Origin: CAIWMF01 sp964402065
Lineage (GTDB): Bacteria; Verrucomicrobiota; Verrucomicrobiia; Chthoniobacterales; UBA6821
Direction of reading: 5' to 3'
NCBI GenBank assembly: GCA_964402065.1
Contig: CAYOAN010000005.1
Location: forward strand, 1-64,000
Length of the DNA: 64,000 nt
Shown here piece by piece: positions 1-7,474 of this stretch (position 1 is its first letter; each line of letters starts with the position of its first letter). Under the pieces are notes generated by a model. It was not told where the DNA came from and did no database searches. It worked only from the letters and a program-made list of their open reading frames with translations. Made by a program: the position numbers and the translations under genes.

Positions 1-90
1 ACGCAATGTCAGGGACTGACCCCAAATATCATAGACTGGCACCAAAATACGCAATGTCAGGGACTGACCCCTTTTCTGACCCCTTTTTTT
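1..90 (+). repeat. GGGACTGACCCC-type repeat R1
   Basis: The left edge of the window carries two copies of the core AGGGACTGACCCC separated by ATAGACTGGCACCAAAATACG, ending in runs of CCCCTTTT. The same block recurs at 5961-6040 (inverted) and 6939-7027 (direct). Such GGGACTGACCCC palindromic blocks resemble REP sequences that accompany IS200-like REP-associated tyrosine transposases. That link is inference, since no such transposase gene is in the window. The repeat may continue to the left of the window. Confidence 0.75.
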
Positions 91-161
91 GAGGAATAGT
101 AATAACAATTTCTCTGATTTTTTTGTTTTTCTTTATTGGCTTTGTGTCTAGCTTTCTTTTT

Positions 162-1475
162 ATGTCAGCTGTACCTCCTTCCACTCGCAAAGTTGGCCTT
201 ATCACGTGTGTCTTTCTTGTCCTTGCCATTGTTGTTGGTAATGGAATTTATACCAATCTCGGGTTGCAGTTACTTTCAATTTCTAGCAATTTTGCTGTTT
301 TAGTGCTCTGGCTCATTGGTGGCATTTGTGCCCTCTGCGGGGCGCTCGCTTATGCAGAGCTTTCCTCGTTAATGCCTCACTCTGGAGGTGAATATTACTA
401 TCTCTCGCGTGTTTATCATCCAGCCTTAGGAACCATGGGAGGAATCATGACTCAATACGGAGGGATGATTGCCCCAACGGCTTTGGCTAGTATGGCTTTT
501 GCAAAGTATATTTCTGGAATTTTTCCATCATATCATCCAACGCTCATCGCTATCGTTTTAGTCACCGTTATCACTGGAACGCACTTGATCAATTTAGGGT
601 TTAGCGCTGGCTTTCAAGACACTATTACAACACTGAAGTTTCTGCTTGTTGGGACGATTATTTTCCTCGGATTTCGTTATGCCACACAATCGCCAGCAAT
701 TTTTCTTCCAACCGCCTCCTCCTTTCGAGAGCTCTTTTCACCAAGCTCTGGCGTAACGCTCCTTTTTTGTTACTATGCGTATGCGGGATGGAGTGCTGCT
801 ACCTACATTGCGGATGATGTCAGCTCTTCTCGTAAGACCGTTGGGCGTTCTCTGATTATCGGAACGTTGCTTGCAACGTTGATTTACCTTTCCATGAATG
901 CTGTCTTTTTGATGTCAGCGCCGAGTGATGAATTGCGTGGCGTGATTGATGTCGGGCATGTAGTGGCAACTCATTTGCTTGGTGTTCATGGAGGCAATGT
1001 GATGGCTGCTTTAATTGCGATTGGGTTGATGGCTGGGGTAAGTGGTATGATCTGGGTTGGCCCGCGTATTACCCAAATGATGGGAAGAGATCTGCCTGCT
1101 CTGACGTACTTTGATCAAGTTTCAGCGAGCAATGTTCCTGTTCGTGCCACGCTCTTGCAATATGTATTGGTAGTTTTTTTGCTCCTGACTTCTTCTTTTA
1201 AAATCGTCTTAGTGAGTTCACAGTTCACGCTCATTTGTTGTCAAATTTTGACGGTGCTGGGTGTTTCGGTGCTGCGAAAAAAACAAGTTGCTGGTTCAGA
1301 ATCATCGCAGGAAATTTTTCGCTGTCCGCTTTACCCGCTTCCTTCGATTGTTTTTATTGGAGTGAGTTTGTTAGCGCTCGGCTATACTGTGGTTACGAAT
1401 CCGTTTGAATCAGCTATTGGTATTGGGGTGATTCTTTTTGGGCTCTTATTGTACCCAGTTTTTCGAAGAGGCTAA
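162..1475 (+). CDS. APC-family amino acid permease
   Basis: This is a 437-residue polytopic inner-membrane protein with about 12 hydrophobic segments. Near the N-terminus it has the glycine-rich signature VVGNGIYTNLG (about residues 23-33), which matches the conserved VGSGIF motif in TM1 of the amino acid-polyamine-cation (APC) superfamily. It is probably a proton- or solute-coupled amino acid importer or exchanger; the substrate cannot be told from sequence. The frame is open from 123, but the ATG at 162 is preferred because the 13 preceding residues would put an extra hydrophobic stretch in front of the cytoplasmic MSAVPPSTRK. It stands alone between repeat R1 and MITE B1. Confidence 0.85.
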   Translation: MSAVPPSTRKVGLITCVFLVLAIVVGNGIYTNLGLQLLSISSNFAVLVLWLIGGICALCGALAYAELSSLMPHSGGEYYYLSRVYHPALGTMGGIMTQYGGMIAPTALASMAFAKYISGIFPSYHPTLIAIVLVTVITGTHLINLGFSAGFQDTITTLKFLLVGTIIFLGFRYATQSPAIFLPTASSFRELFSPSSGVTLLFCYYAYAGWSAATYIADDVSSSRKTVGRSLIIGTLLATLIYLSMNAVFLMSAPSDELRGVIDVGHVVATHLLGVHGGNVMAALIAIGLMAGVSGMIWVGPRITQMMGRDLPALTYFDQVSASNVPVRATLLQYVLVVFLLLTSSFKIVLVSSQFTLICCQILTVLGVSVLRKKQVAGSESSQEIFRCPLYPLPSIVFIGVSLLALGYTVVTNPFESAIGIGVILFGLLLYPVFRRG

Positions 1476-1494
1476 AAATCATTCATTGTCGGTA

Positions 1495-1661
1495 TATAGT
1501 CAAATTACTTAGCAATGACAATAAATGGACTTGATCTTAGTTAGGAACAAGCAGCGTTCTCATTCCATCGCGTTATCGTTGAGATAGCGCTCGGTTTTCG
1601 GCCTTGCCTTTTCTAAAAATCTCTACGTTCTTTCCTGTAACTTCTAAGTAATTTGACTATA
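1495..1661. mobile_element. MITE-like element, family B (copy B1)
   Basis: This is a 167-bp non-coding block with terminal inverted repeats. The left end is TATAGTCAAATTACTTAG and the right end is its complement CTAAGTAATTTGACTATA, with inverted similarity continuing several bases further in. The interior has a small hairpin around GTTATCGTTGAGATAGCG. Near-identical copies lie at 45348-45514 and (5' part only) 47991-48075, with diverged relatives at 19022 and 27881. TA flanks both ends, as expected for a TA target-site duplication. It encodes no protein. Confidence 0.85.
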
Positions 1662-1734
1662 AAAATTAAATTTTTTGTACGGATGCTTTTTTGATTTATT
1701 TTCAACAAAACGCAGCAACACTTTCAAAAAGTTA

Positions 1735-2871
1735 ATGTCGCTTTTGAAAACGTTATTCTTTTTTCTTCTTCTCGCGAGCCTTTCTGGACAAGAAATACGA
1801 CGAGCTGTCCCGGTAAGGCCGATTTATGCGGGATATGAGGAAGATGCTTTGTTTCTCGCCGGAAAAGCAGTGCCAATAAATTCGCCTCTTGCTGCACTCC
1901 AAAGCAGCAGGGGCTATCAAGAGCATTGTATCGCGCTCCAAAAAGCTTGGGCTGAGTACGAGCAGCGCTATTTTTTGCCGATGCACGAATGGAGCCAGCA
2001 AGAGCTTCCATCAAGAGTCCCTTTGCCATCGACTGTTTGTTATCTTTTTAGTGGCCCTGATATTCTCAACCCCTTAGCGCTTTTTCCTGATGCTGTGTCA
2101 ACTTACCTGTTATGCGGAAAGGAGCCAATTGGTCTTCTCTCCCCGCCCGAACAGCTTTCCTCGGAGCAATTGCAACAAGGTCTTGCAACGGTGCGCGAGG
2201 CGACACAGACCGCTTTGCAGTTTGGTTATTTCATTACTAAAGAGATGCGTTCTCAGACGGCCAGTGGACCTTTTCAAGGTGTTTTGCCGCTCCTTTTAAC
2301 ATTGCTCAGTCTCACAGGGAATCACATCGTGAGTGTTGAGAAGCTTGCTCTTGGAGGCGCGCCAGGCTTACGCATTCGATTTATCGCTCCGAGCAGCGCT
2401 GAAAAAACGCTTTATTATGCGCAACAAGATTTATCAAATGGAAACAACCGGTCTTTTTTACGGTGGCTCCAGCAATTTATGCCTGCTGTGTCGTATTTAA
2501 AAGCGGCTTCTTACTTGCTGCACGAAGGTGACTTTTCTCAGGTTCGAAATTTTTTGCTGCAGCAATCTCAGGCTATTTTACAAGATGATTCCGGTATACC
2601 CTTTCATTATTTTGATAGCCTTGATTGGACGATTTATCTTTTTGGTGATTACAAAAGGCCAATTGAATTGTTTCAGAAAAATTATCAATCTGACCTTGTA
2701 GCTGCCTACCAAGGTTCTCTTCTTGCTGGCCCCATGAGCTTTGGCACAGGATATCAATTTCAATCTGGGCTTGCTGGTGGGGCGAACTTGCTGTTAGCAG
2801 TGAAAAAAAATTTTACACCTCGAGCTTCAGCTGTAAACGTTGCGCCGCGTTCCAAACGTAAGCGCAAATAA
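1735..2871 (+). CDS. Conserved hypothetical secreted protein
   Basis: I do not recognise a named family. The 378-residue product from ATG 1735 starts with a typical signal peptide (MSLLKTLFFFLLLASLSG) followed by a soluble region. Features that look conserved are a YLFSGPDILNP segment (about residues 105-116), a YLLCGKEPIG segment, and a C-terminal DDSGIPFHYF motif followed by a LFGDYKRPIELF stretch. This suggests a globular periplasmic or exported enzyme-like domain. The frame is open to a TTG at 1675, but that would bury the signal peptide. Its stop is 15 bp before the prepilin peptidase gene, so the two may be cotranscribed. Confidence 0.7.
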   Translation: MSLLKTLFFFLLLASLSGQEIRRAVPVRPIYAGYEEDALFLAGKAVPINSPLAALQSSRGYQEHCIALQKAWAEYEQRYFLPMHEWSQQELPSRVPLPSTVCYLFSGPDILNPLALFPDAVSTYLLCGKEPIGLLSPPEQLSSEQLQQGLATVREATQTALQFGYFITKEMRSQTASGPFQGVLPLLLTLLSLTGNHIVSVEKLALGGAPGLRIRFIAPSSAEKTLYYAQQDLSNGNNRSFLRWLQQFMPAVSYLKAASYLLHEGDFSQVRNFLLQQSQAILQDDSGIPFHYFDSLDWTIYLFGDYKRPIELFQKNYQSDLVAAYQGSLLAGPMSFGTGYQFQSGLAGGANLLLAVKKNFTPRASAVNVAPRSKRKRK

Positions 2872-2886
2872 CAACAATGTTTTTTT

Positions 2887-3972
2887 ATGGATGTCATTCT
2901 CTTTTCGATTTTTAGTTTTCTCGTCGGCATGATTGTGGGGTCTTTTCTTAATGTTGTCATTGCTCGATTGCCTTATAAAATCAGCCTTTCCGATCCGAAG
3001 CGTTCTCGATGCCCACATTGCCATCGCTCATTGCCTTGGTGGGAGAACATTCCCATTGTTAGTTGGATTTTGCTCAGGGGGCGTTGTTCAGGATGTCAGC
3101 AACATATTTCCATTCAGTATCCGCTTGTTGAATTGACAACAGGGCTTCTTTTTTGGAGTTGTTATCATCTTTTCACATGGCCACTCGCAATAGCTTATGC
3201 TGTCTTCGTGAGCTTGTTATTAGCCGCTACAGTGATAGATCTTCAGCATTGGATCATCCCTGATCAAATCACTCTTGGAGGCATTCTTGCTGGCATTGTG
3301 GCCTCACTATTTCTTCCTGAGTTAATGGAGGCTTCCTCTCGAGGGCAGGCGGTTCTTTATTCAGCAGCAACAGCAGCAGTCGGATATGGTTTGCTTTGGG
3401 CGATTTTAGAATTGGGAAAATTAGCTTTTGGAAAAAAACGGACGCTTTTTGCGAATCCACTTTTGCTGAGAATGAGTCATTCTGAGCAAAAATTACTTTT
3501 TTTTGGTGAAGAAGCAATCGCATTGGAAGAATTACTTCTCCGCCCTTCTGACCGCGTAGTAGCTCATGCCAACTGGATTGAAGTGGCCGGAAAGCGTTTT
3601 GCGAACCAACGCTTTTCCTTAAATGCTCAAGGTCTTTGCATTGGTCAAGATGCTTGGCCTTTTGAAAAAGCCCTTCCCTTTCATGCTGAAATTACAGAAG
3701 TGACTTTGCCGCGAGAGGCCATGGGATTTGGTGATGTCAAATTTCTTGGATGCATCGGCGCATTTCTCGGTTGGAAAGGAATGCTCTTTGCGCTTTTTGG
3801 CGGCTCCATTTTGGGATCTGTTGTGGCTCTCTTTTTGTTGCTGGTTACTCGCGGCCGTGTCGGGCGAAGCATCCCTTTTGGACCAGCTCTGGCAGCAGGA
3901 GCGGCGCTCTGGCTCTTTCGCTCTGGAATAGGGGTTGGCATGACATTGCCCTTGTTAGAGCGTTTTAACTAG
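2887..3972 (+). CDS. pilD: Prepilin peptidase / N-methyltransferase (type IV leader peptidase)
   Basis: This membrane aspartic protease cleaves and N-methylates type IV pilin or type II pseudopilin precursors. The N-terminal cytoplasmic domain has the zinc tetracysteine CPHC...CSGC (Cys42, 45, 67, 70). Catalytic aspartates are Asp118 (in VIDLQHWIIPD) and Asp283 (in GFGDVKFLG). At 361 residues it is longer than the usual roughly 290: about 100 extra residues (175-275), soluble and with RTLFANPLLL near the start, separate the two catalytic halves. The substrate pilins are not in the window, but two GspE/PilB ATPases lie at 22.8-25.4 kb. The TAG stop overlaps the start of repeat A1. Confidence 0.9.
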   Translation: MDVILFSIFSFLVGMIVGSFLNVVIARLPYKISLSDPKRSRCPHCHRSLPWWENIPIVSWILLRGRCSGCQQHISIQYPLVELTTGLLFWSCYHLFTWPLAIAYAVFVSLLLAATVIDLQHWIIPDQITLGGILAGIVASLFLPELMEASSRGQAVLYSAATAAVGYGLLWAILELGKLAFGKKRTLFANPLLLRMSHSEQKLLFFGEEAIALEELLLRPSDRVVAHANWIEVAGKRFANQRFSLNAQGLCIGQDAWPFEKALPFHAEITEVTLPREAMGFGDVKFLGCIGAFLGWKGMLFALFGGSILGSVVALFLLLVTRGRVGRSIPFGPALAAGAALWLFRSGIGVGMTLPLLERFN

Positions 3973-4083
3973 AGCCTGTCGAAATGCTACTACTGTGGCG
4001 CAAGACGACATCACGCCGGTCATCGAAGCCTCGAGCATGAGATGCTTCATTTCTGCGCCTCTAACGAGCGCTTTTCATTTTTT
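3970..4083. mobile_element. Degenerate MITE-like element, family A (copy A1)
   Basis: The block begins TAGAGC, as other family-A copies do, and contains the family-A core (TCACGCCGGT.ATCGAAGCCTCGAGCATGAGAT). The right inverted repeat is no longer recognisable. The first three bases TAG are the stop codon of the upstream pilD gene. Similarity to full-length copies at 62472-62612 and 35110-35245 is partial, so this is an old or truncated copy. Confidence 0.6.
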
Positions 4084-4126
4084 CCTGTAGCATGCGGCCT
4101 GCAGTCTGTAAGCTGATGGTCTGTTT
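4084..4126 (+). promoter_or_regulatory. Tandem heptamer array before msbA-like gene
   Basis: After a T-run, units TGTAGC, TGCGGC, TGCAGT, TGTAAG and TGATGG follow each other at a 7-base step up to the ATG at 4127. There is no Shine-Dalgarno sequence. The layout is shared with about fifteen other start sites in the window. Its function is unknown; a promoter or translation-initiation role is inferred only from position. Confidence 0.6.
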
Positions 4127-5938
4127 ATGTCTGAATCTCCCAAGCCCAAAAAACTTCCATTTCCGCAACTGTTGCTTACTGTTTGGAGGCCTTATCGTGA
4201 TCTCACTGCATTTTTAAAACCATATCGTCTTCGTCTTGTAATGGGGCTACTGGCTGGTATTGGATATGCGGGAGCTAATGGCGCCGTGCCTCTTATTATC
4301 AAAAAAGTAGGAGGGTCTGTTTTTTCTCCTACACAATTGCTTAGTGGAGGGACGCCGAGTACAGATCGTGATATTCAAGAAGTGCTTTGGATTTGTCTGT
4401 TAGTTCCCATCGTTATGTTGGTTAGGAGTCTTCTTTCTTATACCAATACGTACTGCCTCACTTGGGTCAGTTTAAAAGTGCTACGCGATATTAGGCGTAA
4501 AGTTTTTGGACACTTGATGGAACAGTCGCTCGATTTTTTTAATCGCTCTCAATCAGGACGTCTGCTTTCTCGCGTGCTTAACGACACACGTGTGGCTCAG
4601 GAAGCTTTAGTCGGAATCACCGGTGATATTATCAAAGAACCGCTCACCGTTATGACGATGGTCTATGTCTTGGTTCGTATTGATTGGAAGTTCAGTTTCA
4701 TCACGCTCTTCCTGTTTCCTGTTTGTCTTGTCCCGCTAATTGTTTATGGGCGCAAGGTCCGTAAAGCAGGCCGTGCTGAAGAAAATGAGGCCGGTATCAT
4801 GTCTGTCATTTTACAAGAATCATTTGCCGGTATTCGCGTGATCAAATCTTTTGCGCGAGAACAATTTCAACTCGATCTTTTTGACAAATCAAGCGAGACG
4901 CAATTTCGCTCAAGCCTTAGTGTTCAAAAAAGTTCGGCAATCGTTCAGCCGATGATTGAGACTGTATCAGCCTTTGGTGTTTCTCTTGCTCTTTTTTATG
5001 TCTACTTCGGACATCTTGGCTTGGGTAAATTTTTAGCGCTAATGGCTGGCATGTTTTTGCTTTATGAACCAGTAAAAAAATTGAGTCGCATTCATTTGGT
5101 GCTTCAAAAATGCTTAAGCGCTTCTACCAGCATTTTCGAGTTATTAGCCACTCACCCAACCGTAGTTGATGCGCCTGAAGCTCAGGCCCTCCCTCGCTCT
5201 CAGGGACGTCTTGAGCTGCAAGAAGTATCCTTCCACTATGGAATTCCAGGAGCCGCCGCCGCGCTTGAAAATATCAATCTCCTCATTGAGCCAGGAAAAA
5301 AAGTGGCGCTTGTCGGTGCCAGCGGCGCAGGAAAGAGTACAATCCTGGCTCTCTTTCTTCGTTTTTACGACCCGCAACAGGGGCGCGTTCTTATCGATGG
5401 GCACGATCTTCGCTATGTCCAACTTCACTCACTCCGAGATCAGATCGGAATCGTGACCCAGGAAAACTTTCTTTTTCACGATACCATTTATGAAAATATT
5501 CGCTTTGGTCGTCTCGATGCCACTCGAGACGAGATTGAGGAAGCGGCGAAGCAGGCTTTTGCGCACGACTTTATTCTAGCTCAACCACACGGGTATGAGA
5601 CGATGGTTGGCGACAAAGGGTGCCTTCTCTCCGGAGGGCAACAACAACGGCTTGCTATCGCACGTGCTTTATTAAAAGGCGCCCCTATCTTGCTCCTCGA
5701 TGAAGCTACGTCTGCCCTTGATTCTGAGTCGGAGCGCATGATTCAAATCGCATTGGAACGTTTAGAAAAAGGCCGTACGGTTGTTGCTATTGCGCACCGG
5801 CTCTCGACGATTTTAGCTAGCGACTTGATTGTCGTTATGGATCAAGGTCGCATTGTTGCCCAAGGAACGCATCAAGAGCTTATCAAAAACTCCGAGCATT
5901 ACCGGAATATTTATGAGTTGCAGTTTCATCATGCATGA
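4127..5938 (+). CDS. msbA: ABC exporter, lipid A flippase MsbA-like
   Basis: This is a 603-residue half-transporter with an N-terminal six-helix exporter domain (about residues 35-340) and a C-terminal ATPase domain. Walker A is GASGAGKST (about 396-404), the ABC signature LSGGQQQR (about 501-508) and Walker B ILLLDEATSALD (about 522-533), followed by the H-loop IAHRLST. Length and architecture match MsbA-type exporters that flip lipid A-core across the inner membrane. Other ABCB-like exporters look the same, so the substrate is inferred from the LPS genes elsewhere in the window. It has its own upstream heptamer array and is followed by repeat R2. Confidence 0.85.
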   Translation: MSESPKPKKLPFPQLLLTVWRPYRDLTAFLKPYRLRLVMGLLAGIGYAGANGAVPLIIKKVGGSVFSPTQLLSGGTPSTDRDIQEVLWICLLVPIVMLVRSLLSYTNTYCLTWVSLKVLRDIRRKVFGHLMEQSLDFFNRSQSGRLLSRVLNDTRVAQEALVGITGDIIKEPLTVMTMVYVLVRIDWKFSFITLFLFPVCLVPLIVYGRKVRKAGRAEENEAGIMSVILQESFAGIRVIKSFAREQFQLDLFDKSSETQFRSSLSVQKSSAIVQPMIETVSAFGVSLALFYVYFGHLGLGKFLALMAGMFLLYEPVKKLSRIHLVLQKCLSASTSIFELLATHPTVVDAPEAQALPRSQGRLELQEVSFHYGIPGAAAALENINLLIEPGKKVALVGASGAGKSTILALFLRFYDPQQGRVLIDGHDLRYVQLHSLRDQIGIVTQENFLFHDTIYENIRFGRLDATRDEIEEAAKQAFAHDFILAQPHGYETMVGDKGCLLSGGQQQRLAIARALLKGAPILLLDEATSALDSESERMIQIALERLEKGRTVVAIAHRLSTILASDLIVVMDQGRIVAQGTHQELIKNSEHYRNIYELQFHHA

Positions 5939-5960
5939 AAATAAAGAGGCAATGAAAAGA

Positions 5961-6040
5961 AAAGGGGTCAGAAAAGGGGTCAGTCCCTGATATTGCGTAT
6001 TTTGGTGCCAGTCTATGATATTTGGCGTCAGTCTTTAGTT
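5961..6040 (-). repeat. GGGACTGACCCC-type repeat R2 (inverted)
   Basis: This is an inverted copy of R1/R3, reading GGGGTCAGTCCCTGATATTG and then GCCAGTCTATGATATTTGG on the plus strand. With R3 (6939-7027) in the opposite orientation, it brackets the ogt gene and MITE C1. Confidence 0.8.
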
Positions 6041-6077
6041 TTTGCACTGGGATTGAAGGTCAATCGCTCTGTTGTTT

Positions 6078-6242
6078 TATAGTGTATTAAATTGAAAAAG
6101 GCAGGCCATAAGCTTGCTCTTTTTTCTTAGGACTGCGTTCTCAGATCTTACGTTATCTTCAGATAGCGTCTCGATCTTCGGCTTTGTCCTAAGAAAAAAT
6201 GTCGGCGCTTCTAACGTGTCCTTTTCAATTTAATACACTATA
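6078..6242. mobile_element. MITE-like element, family C (copy C1)
   Basis: This 161-bp element is flanked by TA on both sides, with near-perfect terminal inverted repeats: TAGTGTATTAAATTGAAAA at the left and its complement TTTTCAATTTAATACACTA at the right. The interior has a hairpin like that of family B (GTTATCTTCAGATAGC) and no coding capacity. The right end overlaps the 3' end of ogt and supplies its last five codons and its stop. Confidence 0.9.
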
Positions 6243-6893
6243 GCTGAGTTTTGTAGGCAGAGCCTGATTTTTTTCATGCTCTAGGAGCCAGGATTTTCGC
6301 CGCAAGCCGCTTCCATAGCCGCCAAGTTTGCCGCCAGTGGCAATAACGCGATGACATGGGATGACCAGAGCGAGGAGGTTGGCTCCATTGGCATTGGCAA
6401 CCGCGCGAACTGCAGCTGCTTTGCCAAGTGAGGCTGCTTCTTCTGCGTAGCTGATCGTTATGCCATAGGGAATTTCTAAAAGTTTTTTCCAGGCCTCTTG
6501 TTGAAAAGGAGAACCAAGCATGCGGTAAGGAGTTTTGAAAGTGTCTAGTTGCTCTGTAAAATAACGTTCCAATTCTTCTTCGATCAAGCGCAAGGGAGTG
6601 TTAGATCCTGGTTGGAGCTTAGATAAAGGATGCAATCGAAGGATTTTTTTCAACTTCCGTTCAAATTTTGGAAAAGAAAACGGCTCATTGCGCAACGCTG
6701 CTGCAGGGGAGTCGCGATCCCAACGTTCTTCCTCTATTTCCCAGAGACCGAGGCTGTGGCCGCTTCCCATCATTTTTTGATTCCAACGTGTGATCATTTC
6801 GCGATTCACAAAATCCAAAAAAAGCAGATGCTCTCCATCGGCGATGCTGAGCATGATACCAAGCGGTGTCTTTAATTGAGCGGCAAGCAACAT
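6225..6893 (-). CDS. ogt: Methylated-DNA--protein-cysteine S-methyltransferase
   Basis: This is a 222-residue suicide DNA-repair enzyme that transfers the methyl group from O6-methylguanine to its own cysteine. The active-site motif IPCHRVIA is present with Cys180. The surrounding RAVANANGAN..LALVIPCHR and the upstream PYGITISYAEEA are typical of the Ada-C/Ogt family, and the N-terminal half is the usual ribonuclease-H-like domain. The final residues YSVLN and the TGA stop are encoded by the end of MITE C1, so the native C-terminus has been replaced. The gene sits between inverted repeats R2 and R3. Confidence 0.9.
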   Translation of the reverse strand: MLLAAQLKTPLGIMLSIADGEHLLFLDFVNREMITRWNQKMMGSGHSLGLWEIEEERWDRDSPAAALRNEPFSFPKFERKLKKILRLHPLSKLQPGSNTPLRLIEEELERYFTEQLDTFKTPYRMLGSPFQQEAWKKLLEIPYGITISYAEEAASLGKAAAVRAVANANGANLLALVIPCHRVIATGGKLGGYGSGLRRKSWLLEHEKNQALPTKLSYSVLN

Positions 6894-6938
6894 AGAGGTT
6901 GTTTCGTAATTGATTAATTTGAGACTGTCTTAAAACTA

Positions 6939-7027
6939 ATGGACTGGCACCAAATATCATAGACTGGCACCAAAATACGCAATATCAGGGACTGACCCCT
7001 TTTTTTCAGGGACTGACCCCTTTTTTA
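6939..7027 (+). repeat. GGGACTGACCCC-type repeat R3
   Basis: This is a direct copy of R1: GGACTGGCACCAAATATCAT, then GACTGGCACCAAAATACGC, then two AGGGACTGACCCC blocks each followed by a T-run. It lies upstream of ogt and ends exactly at the stop codon of the minus-strand gene at 7025-7441. Its orientation is opposite to R2. Confidence 0.8.
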
Positions 7028-7441
7028 TTTTAGAAAGTGGGAGCCGCTTATGATGATGCCTGAAAAAAGTAAGATCCACGGTATGGCGCCAAGGGAAATA
7101 GCTGCAAGAATTTTTGTAGGTTTGATGCGTAGGGCAAGGAGGATCAAAGCTGCAAGTTGAGGGCCAATGGTGACGGGTGCTATGAGGCCAAGGCCAATGG
7201 GGCCGTAGCGATCAAGGACTCGCCAAAAAAGTTTGGTAGAGTCAGGCGTGAGGGAAAAGTTTTTTTTGCGGCGTAGCCATTCTTGTGCCGGTACTCCCAA
7301 TACCATCATCATTGCAGCTCCTGCTGAGTAGCCGGCCCATGCTGCGATTGCGGCTGCCCACACTGGAGCTCCCAAAGCTACAGCTGTTGGGATAGCACTG
7401 ATGAAATAGAGAAACCCAAGGCCAAAAGCGGTGAAAAGCAT
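7025..7441 (-). CDS. Small integral membrane protein (COG2426/small multidrug export-like)
   Basis: This is a 138-residue protein with about four hydrophobic segments. The N-terminal FYFISAIPTAVALGAPVWAA and C-terminal APVTIGPQLAALILLALRI resemble the small integral membrane family COG2426, annotated in Pfam as putative small multidrug export protein; the transport function of that family is weakly supported. It lies downstream of pdhC, 33 bp away on the same strand, and could be the last gene of that transcript. Its stop codon abuts repeat R3. Confidence 0.55.
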   Translation of the reverse strand: MLFTAFGLGFLYFISAIPTAVALGAPVWAAAIAAWAGYSAGAAMMMVLGVPAQEWLRRKKNFSLTPDSTKLFWRVLDRYGPIGLGLIAPVTIGPQLAALILLALRIKPTKILAAISLGAIPWILLFSGIIISGSHFLK

Positions 7442-7474
7442 TAGGGCGCTTGGGTGTTAGTTCGCTTCTCCTGC

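Noticed and set aside
29..229. Minus-strand frame of 66 codons at the left edge
   Set aside because: It lies over repeat R1 and the permease start; the basic, low-complexity product has no family character.
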